A stretch of 8,602 nt of DNA from contig JAIRRD010000180.1 in assembly GCA_031256155.1 (NCBI GenBank), positions 1 through 8,602 of the forward strand, given 5' to 3'. Below are positions 1-5,334 of this stretch, piece after piece. The first letter of the stretch is position 1, and every line of letters starts with the position of its first letter. This stretch comes from Holophagales bacterium (GTDB taxonomy: Bacteria; Acidobacteriota; Holophagae; Holophagales; Holophagaceae). The notes beneath the pieces are model-generated. The model did not search any database. It had not been told where the DNA came from and saw only the letters and a program-made list of their open reading frames with translations. The translations under genes were made by a program, and so were the position numbers.

Positions 1-1
1 A

Positions 2-253
2 ATGACAGCCAGAGGGCTGAACCCGCGCAAAGCAGACATTGTTATGGTCAAGCAGGGCTACCTAGTACCCGACTGGTACAACATGCAGGCAGAGTGGATG
101 ATGGCACACACTCGCGGGGGCGTCGATCAAGATTTAGTGAACCTACCCTACAAACGCATCGTCAGGCCGATGTACCCGCTAGACCTTGATATGCAGGAGC
201 CAGAGCTCAACGTGGTATTCGTGCCTTCAGCAAAACACAAATATGGAAGGTAA
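2..253 (+). CDS. M81 family (MlrC-type) metallopeptidase, C-terminal fragment
   Basis: This is the last 83 codons of a gene that begins before the window. The frame is open to the left edge, so the ATG at position 2 is probably an internal methionine. The residues fit the MlrC C-terminal domain: GLNPRKADIVMVKQGYL, then LPYKRIVRPMYPLD, both of which match conserved blocks (GxxPxxxxIVVVK and LPYxRxxRPxYPLD) at the end of M81 proteins. MlrC (microcystinase C) is a zinc-dependent peptidase that finishes the breakdown of linear microcystin in sphingomonads. Most bacterial relatives have unknown substrates, so a microcystin role should not be assumed. The zinc-binding N-terminal domain lies outside the window and cannot be judged. 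A TAA stop ends it, followed by an intergenic region with an inverted repeat, so it is likely a separate transcription unit from the S9 peptidase gene. Confidence 0.8.
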   Translation: MTARGLNPRKADIVMVKQGYLVPDWYNMQAEWMMAHTRGGVDQDLVNLPYKRIVRPMYPLDLDMQEPELNVVFVPSAKHKYGR

Positions 254-282
254 GGCGCGAGTGTCATACCATTTCCTATTTC

Positions 283-344
283 TATAGTCATTTTCGCTTG
301 TATAGCTCACTTAACGGCGAGCAATACAAGCGAAAATAGCTATA
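283..344. repeat. long interrupted inverted repeat, possible terminator or operator
   Basis: The arms at 290-303 (ATTTTCGCTTGTAT) and 324-337 (ATACAAGCGAAAAT) are perfect 14-bp complements. The pairing extends inward after one A-A mismatch by GCTC/GAGC (305-308 with 319-322), leaving a 10-base loop. It extends outward after one mismatch by a T-G wobble and TATAG/CTATA (283-287 with 340-344). About 24 pairs form in total. No run of T follows either arm, so it is not a classical Rho-independent terminator. It lies between the M81 stop and the putative S9 promoter, where it could end the upstream transcript in another way, protect a 3' end, or be a DNA-level operator. Confidence 0.7.
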
Positions 345-374
345 TTGAACGCAACTTGGTATGGTATGTGCCAT

Positions 375-402
375 TTTACATAGAATTGATATAAAATATT
401 AT
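375..402 (+). promoter_or_regulatory. putative sigma-70-type promoter for the S9-clpS-clpA unit
   Basis: TTTACA (375-380, five of six matches to TTGACA) is followed after 16 bases by TATTAT (397-402, five of six matches to TATAAT), in AT-rich DNA. Transcription would start near 409, just before the ribosome binding site at 414-418, giving a very short leader. The position argues that the in-frame ATG at 361, upstream of the promoter, is not the real start. This was matched by eye to the E. coli consensus, which may not hold for this organism. Confidence 0.4.
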
Positions 403-413
403 GAATGCTATTT

Positions 414-418
414 GGAGG
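414..418 (+). promoter_or_regulatory. ribosome binding site that sets the S9 peptidase start
   Basis: GGAGG lies five bases before the ATG at 424. Translation from 424 gives a textbook signal peptide at once, whereas the longer in-frame reading from 361 places 21 non-signal residues in front of it and has no comparable site. Confidence 0.75.
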
Positions 419-423
419 TTTTC

Positions 424-2511
424 ATGTTAAAACTCTCGCTTTTGTCAATTTACCTCATCGCTGCTGGTTTTGCCGCAGCCCAGGCCCCCGTCCAGACCAT
501 TGGCCAGACTCCTGTTCAGGGGCCTAAGCCCTTTTCTATCCATGACATGCTGGCTATGGACAGAATTCAGGAATTCAGAGTCAGCCCTGACGGAAGTACG
601 GTAGTCTATACACTCTCAGTGACAGACTTGGAAGCCAACCGCCGCCGCAGCACCCTCTGGCTGGTTGGCATGGATGGCAAATCCAGACAGCTGACACCGG
701 AAGACATGTCCGCATATTCCCCCAGATGGGCTAAAGATGGCTCTGTTTATTTTATATCGTCCAAATCAGGCAGTTCTCAGGTATGGAAGATAAATTCACG
801 TGAAACGCATCTTCTTGCTCAAGTGACAGACCTGCCCCTAGATGTTGACAATATGGAAATAAGTCCGGCGGGTGATTTCTTAATACTTTCAATGGCCGTT
901 TTCCCCGGAAGCTCTCCAGCGGAGACAAAGAGGGCGCATGAAGCCCATGCCAAGCGCAAGTCAACGGGAATGGTTTTTGATCAACTGTTTGTGCGACATT
1001 GGGACACATGGAGCGATGGCACACGCAATCATATATTTCATGTGGATATTAAAACAGGCACGGCTAGGGATTTAATGCTCAGTCTGGACGGAGACGCTCC
1101 AACAAAGCCCTTTGGCGGCAGTGAAGAATACGCCATCAGTCCTGATGGCAAGACACTTATCTTTACAGCCAGGATGGAGGGCAGGCAGGAAGCCTGGAGT
1201 ACAAATCTGGACTTGTGGGAAGTCCCCATTGACGGCAGTAAAGAACCCGCACGCATTACTTCAAACCCCGCTACAGACACCCATCCCGTATTTTCACCGA
1301 ATGGCAAGTCCTTGGCGTATGCAGCCATGACCAAGCCTGTCTATGAAGCTGATAGGCTTGACCTTATAATCCGGGATATGGACACCAAGCGCGAGCGTCG
1401 TATCGTTGTACGCGCTTCCGCCGATAAATTTGGAGATCGTTCAGTCGGTGAACTAGTCTGGAGTCCAGACGGCAAGGAAGTCCTCTGCACAAGCGACCAC
1501 TTGGGCCAAAAGGCTATTTTTGCTGTTGACGTGGCAAAGGGAACCACGCGGATAGTCTATGCGGACGGAGCTAACACATCTCCAAAATTTCTCGCCGATG
1601 GAAGAATCGTATTTGGCCGCGACACCCTGACTTCTCCCCTTGAACTCTTCACAATCGGTACCGATGGCAAGGGGCTGAAACCGCTGACAAGGGTAAATGA
1701 AGCTAAAATGGCTGCCGCTCTAGTGGGTACGCCGGAGCAATTCACATTTACGGGCGCCCGGAATGAAACTGTCTATGGTTATGTAGTCAAGCCAATCAAT
1801 TTTGACCCATCCAAAAAATACCCCGTGGCTTTCCTGATACACGGCGGCCCTCAGGGTAGCTTTGGCAATCATTTCCACTATCGTTGGAATCCACAAGCAT
1901 ACGTGGGTGCCGGATACGCAGTGGTGATGATAGACTTCCACGGTTCCACAGGCTATGGTCAGGATTTTACGGACGCGATCAATGGCGATTGGGGTGGCGC
2001 TCCATTTGAGGACTTGATGAAGGGTCTGGATGCCGCCATCAAGAAATATACTTTCCTAGATGACAAGAGGATTGGTGCGCTGGGCGCGTCCTACGGCGGT
2101 TACATGATTAACTGGATTGCTGGTCAGGCACCGGATCGTTTCCGCGCTCTAGTGTGTCACGATGGCAACCTAGATGAGCGCATGGCCTATTTTGACACAG
2201 AAGAGCTATGGTTCCCTGAATGGGAGCACATGGGCACGCCATGGGATAACCCTGAGAGTTATTCCAAACATAACCCGATAGACCATGTCTCCAAGTGGAA
2301 GACCCCCATGCTGGTCATACACGGAGGCAAGGACTATCGTGTCGTTGATACACAAGGCCTCAGCACGTTCACCGCATTACAGCGGCGCGGCATTCCCAGT
2401 CGTTTAATCATATTCCCGGACGAAAACCACTGGATACTGAAGCCAGCTAACAGTATTCAATGGCACAACGCAGTCATCAAGTGGTTGGATCAATGGGTAA
2501 AGAAAGATTAG
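424..2511 (+). CDS. secreted S9 family serine peptidase, DPP5-like (dipeptidyl/acylaminoacyl peptidase)
   Basis: This 695-residue prolyl-oligopeptidase-family enzyme would release dipeptides or acylated residues from short peptides, probably in the periplasm. Residues 1-19 are a Sec signal peptide (MLKL, then a hydrophobic core) with a probable signal peptidase I cut at AAA|Q after residue 19. The N-terminal half is a TolB/PD40-type beta-propeller with repeats such as VSPDGSTVVYTL, ISPDGKTLIFTA, FSPNGKSLAYAA and WSPDGKEVLCTS. The C-terminal third is an alpha/beta hydrolase with the HGGPQG oxyanion region, nucleophile Ser556 in GASYGG, Asp637 in HGGKDYRV and His669 in PDENHW. TEELWFPEWE and the ending ENHWILKPANS resemble bacterial DPP5 more than DPP4, but the specificity is inferred. 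It heads a compact unit with clpS 16 bases downstream, although its location outside the cytoplasm separates it physically from ClpS-ClpA. Confidence 0.9.
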   Translation: MLKLSLLSIYLIAAGFAAAQAPVQTIGQTPVQGPKPFSIHDMLAMDRIQEFRVSPDGSTVVYTLSVTDLEANRRRSTLWLVGMDGKSRQLTPEDMSAYSPRWAKDGSVYFISSKSGSSQVWKINSRETHLLAQVTDLPLDVDNMEISPAGDFLILSMAVFPGSSPAETKRAHEAHAKRKSTGMVFDQLFVRHWDTWSDGTRNHIFHVDIKTGTARDLMLSLDGDAPTKPFGGSEEYAISPDGKTLIFTARMEGRQEAWSTNLDLWEVPIDGSKEPARITSNPATDTHPVFSPNGKSLAYAAMTKPVYEADRLDLIIRDMDTKRERRIVVRASADKFGDRSVGELVWSPDGKEVLCTSDHLGQKAIFAVDVAKGTTRIVYADGANTSPKFLADGRIVFGRDTLTSPLELFTIGTDGKGLKPLTRVNEAKMAAALVGTPEQFTFTGARNETVYGYVVKPINFDPSKKYPVAFLIHGGPQGSFGNHFHYRWNPQAYVGAGYAVVMIDFHGSTGYGQDFTDAINGDWGGAPFEDLMKGLDAAIKKYTFLDDKRIGALGASYGGYMINWIAGQAPDRFRALVCHDGNLDERMAYFDTEELWFPEWEHMGTPWDNPESYSKHNPIDHVSKWKTPMLVIHGGKDYRVVDTQGLSTFTALQRRGIPSRLIIFPDENHWILKPANSIQWHNAVIKWLDQWVKKD

Positions 2512-2527
2512 CGAAAGCGGAGGTAAC

Positions 2528-2851
2528 GTGTCTCAGTCACACGGAAATTCAAAAACGGGGACAACCACGGAAACCAAAATTTCCGAAAAGATTCAGGTTC
2601 CACCGCTTTACAGAGTGATACTCCACAATGACAACTACACAACGCGCGATTTTGTTGTATGGGTGTTACAGGAGATATTTCGCAAGGATGAAGCGGACGC
2701 AGTATCCATAATGCTCCTGGTTCACAACAACGGCATGGGAGTTGCCGGGATATATCCTTTTCAAGTAGCTGAGACCAAGGTTGAGCAAGTCAGCCAATTA
2801 GCCGAACGACACGAATTTCCATTACTCTGCACATTTGAGCCAAACGTCTGA
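2528..2851 (+). CDS. clpS: ClpS, adaptor for N-degron substrates of ClpA
   Basis: This 107-residue cytoplasmic adaptor binds proteins with destabilising N-terminal residues and hands them to ClpA for degradation by ClpAP. The start is GTG, four bases after a strong GGAGG (2519-2523). A flexible N-terminal tail (1-26) precedes the core from YRVILHNDNYT (28-38) to PLLCTFEP. Numbering happens to coincide with E. coli ClpS: the alpha-amino-binding residues Asn34, Asp35 and His66 are present, as are pocket residues Thr38, Val43, Met62 and Val65. The ClpA-contacting helix motif VAETKVEQV is intact. Two differences stand out: Asn36 replaces Asp36, and Arg40 replaces the gatekeeper Met40 that limits side-chain choice in E. 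coli. The stop codon overlaps the clpA start by one base (TGATG), indicating translational coupling. The family assignment is secure; changed specificity is inference. Confidence 0.97.
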   Translation: MSQSHGNSKTGTTTETKISEKIQVPPLYRVILHNDNYTTRDFVVWVLQEIFRKDEADAVSIMLLVHNNGMGVAGIYPFQVAETKVEQVSQLAERHEFPLLCTFEPNV

Positions 2852-5160
2852 TGCCGGAAAAACCAAGATTAACCCCAACACTGCAAAAGTCCATAGAATC
2901 AGCCTTTTGGCATGCCTCTCAGAGTGGCCATGAATATTTGACCATTGAACATTTGTTGTTCAGCCTTAGGGACGATGTTCTTGTTTTCAACGCAATACGG
3001 GCATGCGGCGGAAACTTTGATGAAATATGGCAGGAGTTGGAAAAATATCTATCAGAAAACATGGAGACCATTTCATGGAAAAAGGCTCCAGACCCGATAC
3101 CTACGATAGCTTTTAATCGAGTAATGGAAAGGGCTATAGTTCACACCATAGCCAGCGAAGTTGAGCATATAGACAGCGGCGCGGTACTGGCGTCCATACT
3201 GCCTGAGACGGAGAGCTTTGCCTCTTATGTACTGAGTAAACATGGTGTAAAACGCTTGCCCTTGTTGCGCTTTCTTTGTCATGGACACAATTTGCCGCCA
3301 TCAAAGGGTGCTGTCAAGCCGCTTCGCCGTCAGGAGCCTGAAGGTGAAGAAGAAATCACTTCCAATGACCCCTTAGCGGCTTACACAGTTGACTTGCTTG
3401 AGAAAGCCAGACAAGGCCACATAGACCCCCTGGTAGGGCGTGAGCCGGAACTGGAACGCATCATGCACGTACTATGTCGGCGCAGAAAAAATAATCCTCT
3501 GTTGGTGGGAGAAGCTGGCGTTGGCAAAACCGCGCTGGCGGAGGGCTTGGCACTACTTATACATCGCGGCGATGTCCCTGAAGGCCTTGCCGCAAACGCT
3601 TACTATTCCCTGGATTTGGGGGCACTTCTGGCTGGTACGCGCTATAGGGGTGACTTTGAAGCCCGTGTCAAAGCCGTACTAGACTCGCTCAAAAAAAAGC
3701 AGGGGGCATTGCTGTTCATAGATGAAATTCACACGCTATCTGGCGCTGGCTCCGTAAATGGCGGAAGTTTGGACGCAGGAAATCTGCTGAAACCAGCCCT
3801 TGCATCAGGCGACCTTCGCTGCATAGGTGCCAGCACATACCAGGATTTGAAGGGCGGTTTTGAAAAAGACCGCGCTTTAGCCCGAAGGTTCCAGGTAATT
3901 GAACTCGCTGAACCCGCAGAATCAGAAGCCGTAGAAATACTAAAAGGACTTTGCGGAGCTTATGAAGCGCATCACCATGTAAAATTTACGGATGAATCCA
4001 TTGAAGCAGCCGTTAGGCTCTCTGCAAGACATCTCAGGGACACCTTCCTGCCTGATAAAGCATTAGACGTAATGGATGAAATCGGAGCGGCACAGCGATT
4101 ACTGCCGACAGACAAACGCAAGCAGACGCTTGGTGTGACGGAAGTTGAAACTGTAATCGCCAGGATTGCCCGCGTTCCGCTGCAATCAGTGACAGCCGAT
4201 GACGCCGCACGTCTCGCCGGTCTCGAAACCGACCTCAAGTCTGTAATATATGGCCAGAATGAAGCTGTGGAGCGCATTGCCTCATCAATCAAATTGAGCC
4301 GCTCCGGACTGCGCGGGCATGACAAGCCCGGTGGATGTTTTTTGTTTGCGGGACCCACCGGCGTTGGTAAAACAGAATTGGCCAAGCAGCTAGCAAATTC
4401 TCTTAACGTGCCATTCATCCGCCATGACATGTCTGAATACATGGAAAAACACGCTGTCAGCCGTCTGATTGGCGCACCGCCGGGCTATGTGGGGTTTGAG
4501 GACGGCGGACTTCTGGTAGATGCCATACGCAAGCAACCTCACGCTGTTTTACTTCTGGATGAAATAGAAAAAGCACATTCGGACTTGTTCGCCATACTGC
4601 TTCAGGTAATGGATCACGCCACATTGACAGACCCTCATGGACGCAAAGCTGATTTTCGCCATGTCGTTATGATTCTCACTACAAATGCCGGCTCCAAAAA
4701 TGTCAGCCAGCGACGTCTAGGATTTACTGACTCCGGTGTTGGAGGAAGCGCGAGAGGCGCTATTGAAAAGACTTTCAGTCCAGAATTTCGCAATCGTCTT
4801 GACGCTATTTTGTACTTTAAACCACTGGGACGACCGGAAATACTGCGTGTTGTGGATAAATTCACCAAAGAACTACAGTGCATACTGAGCGAAAAAAAAG
4901 TAGAATTGAATTTGGCCGATGCCGCTCGCAACTGGCTGGCTGAAAGAGGCTTTGACCCCGTCATGGGAGCGCGTCCAATGGCCAGAGTTTTTGAAGAACA
5001 TTTGAAACGTCCCCTAGCCGATGAAATACTATTTGGCGGTTTAAAGAACGGAGGCACAGTTAAGTTTGACGTCAGACAGGATAAATTGATATTGAGCACA
5101 AGGAATGGCTCCGCTAGTGGCAGAAAGGAAAAGGGAAAAAACAAAAGAAATCCAGAGTGA
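2851..5160 (+). CDS. clpA: ClpA, AAA+ unfoldase subunit of the ClpAP protease
   Basis: This 769-residue double-ring unfoldase (E. coli ClpA has 758) threads substrates into ClpP, which is not encoded here. The N-domain (about 1-140, with HEYLTIEHLLFSL) docks ClpS. An acidic linker (PEGEEE) leads to D1, with Walker A GEAGVGKT (220-227) and Walker B LLFIDE (ending Glu292). D2 has Walker A GPTGVGKT (501-508), Walker B LLLDE (ending Glu571), the pore segment GAPPGYVGFEDGG and the FRNRLD arginine-finger region. The ClpP-docking tripeptide is LGF at 623-625, equivalent to IGL/IGF in other ClpA and ClpX proteins, so this is a ClpP partner and not a ClpB disaggregase. There is no ClpB-type coiled-coil M-domain. 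It ends in a basic tail (SGRKEKGKNKRNPE). No good ribosome binding site precedes the ATG, so translation probably depends on clpS through the one-base overlap. Confidence 0.97.
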   Translation: MPEKPRLTPTLQKSIESAFWHASQSGHEYLTIEHLLFSLRDDVLVFNAIRACGGNFDEIWQELEKYLSENMETISWKKAPDPIPTIAFNRVMERAIVHTIASEVEHIDSGAVLASILPETESFASYVLSKHGVKRLPLLRFLCHGHNLPPSKGAVKPLRRQEPEGEEEITSNDPLAAYTVDLLEKARQGHIDPLVGREPELERIMHVLCRRRKNNPLLVGEAGVGKTALAEGLALLIHRGDVPEGLAANAYYSLDLGALLAGTRYRGDFEARVKAVLDSLKKKQGALLFIDEIHTLSGAGSVNGGSLDAGNLLKPALASGDLRCIGASTYQDLKGGFEKDRALARRFQVIELAEPAESEAVEILKGLCGAYEAHHHVKFTDESIEAAVRLSARHLRDTFLPDKALDVMDEIGAAQRLLPTDKRKQTLGVTEVETVIARIARVPLQSVTADDAARLAGLETDLKSVIYGQNEAVERIASSIKLSRSGLRGHDKPGGCFLFAGPTGVGKTELAKQLANSLNVPFIRHDMSEYMEKHAVSRLIGAPPGYVGFEDGGLLVDAIRKQPHAVLLLDEIEKAHSDLFAILLQVMDHATLTDPHGRKADFRHVVMILTTNAGSKNVSQRRLGFTDSGVGGSARGAIEKTFSPEFRNRLDAILYFKPLGRPEILRVVDKFTKELQCILSEKKVELNLADAARNWLAERGFDPVMGARPMARVFEEHLKRPLADEILFGGLKNGGTVKFDVRQDKLILSTRNGSASGRKEKGKNKRNPE

Positions 5161-5265
5161 ATATAGCAATTACATGTGAAATGTGTCATATCATTTTCCT
5201 ACGAGGTTTTGCAACTACCTCATCAATTGTGGAACAGCTATATATTTGGATACTGCCCCGAAAAT

Positions 5266-5304
5266 TTCCATATCAAAATCGCGGAACGCGATTTTGATAT
5301 GGAA
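5266..5304. repeat. perfect 18-bp-stem palindrome upstream of lon
   Basis: The arm TTCCATATCAAAATCGCG (5266-5283) is exactly complementary to CGCGATTTTGATATGGAA (5287-5304), with only GAA between them. In RNA this is a very stable hairpin whose tip reads CGGAACG, presenting a GGA. No T-run follows, and it ends 30 bases before the lon start, so it does not look like a simple terminator. Alternatives are a DNA operator for a dimeric repressor, a transcript-processing or protection element, or a palindromic repeat found elsewhere in the genome. Confidence 0.85.
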
Positions 5305-5322
5305 CCGCTATAAACTGCTTTG

Positions 5323-5329
5323 AGGAGGT
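5323..5329 (+). promoter_or_regulatory. lon: ribosome binding site that sets the TTG start of lon
   Basis: AGGAGGT is a near-perfect anti-16S match. The in-frame TTG at 5335 follows at normal spacing (six bases after the final G of AGGAGG). An earlier in-frame TTG at 5320 would put this site inside the coding region, and the in-frame ATG at 5362 is too far downstream to use it. Confidence 0.8.
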
Positions 5330-5334
5330 TCCGT

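Larger units (their letters stand above)
5161..5334 (+). promoter_or_regulatory. clpA-lon intergenic region and probable lon leader
   Basis: This 174-base region holds no gene. From left to right it contains a GTGTCATA-type motif (5183-5201) shared with the region after the M81 gene, a weak GAGGT/ACCTC hairpin (5203-5221), a -10-like TATATT (5241-5246) without a convincing -35, the perfect palindrome at 5266-5304, a TATAAA (5309-5314) also without a clear -35, and the lon ribosome binding site. GGA occurs at 5231, 5248, 5283, 5301 and 5324, counting the one in the hairpin tip and the one in the Shine-Dalgarno. No sigma-32-like or CIRCE heat-shock element is recognisable. Lon could be transcribed from here or by read-through from clpA; the sequence does not decide. 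Confidence 0.4.

Noticed and set aside
254..360. Small RNA gene or tRNA formed by the inverted repeat
   Set aside because: No cloverleaf or CCA end, and no promoter pair well placed to transcribe the hairpin on its own; only a repeat can be supported.
361..423. Longer S9 peptidase start at ATG 361
   Set aside because: It would place 21 residues before a clear signal peptide, overlaps the likely promoter and lacks a ribosome binding site; ATG 424 has GGAGG at good spacing.
3972..4442. 156-codon open frame on the - strand inside clpA
   Set aside because: Shadow of clpA; the composition is typical of antisense reading and no motif is recognisable.
4635..5189. 184-codon open frame on the - strand across the clpA 3' end
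   Set aside because: Antisense to the strongly conserved D2 domain of ClpA, Ser/Leu/Arg-rich low-information translation, no family resemblance.
5266..5304. Classical Rho-independent terminator of clpA
   Set aside because: The stem is strong but no T-run follows on the + strand; the next bases are CCGCTATAAA. A non-classical terminator is not excluded.
5320..5334. Longer lon start at TTG 5320
   Set aside because: The AGGAGGT ribosome binding site would lie inside the coding sequence and nothing comparable precedes 5320.
5161..5334. Heat-shock promoter or CIRCE operator for lon
   Set aside because: No CTTGAA/CCCCAT pair at sigma-32 spacing and no TTAGCACTC-N9-GAGTGCTAA inverted repeat; the palindrome present is unrelated.
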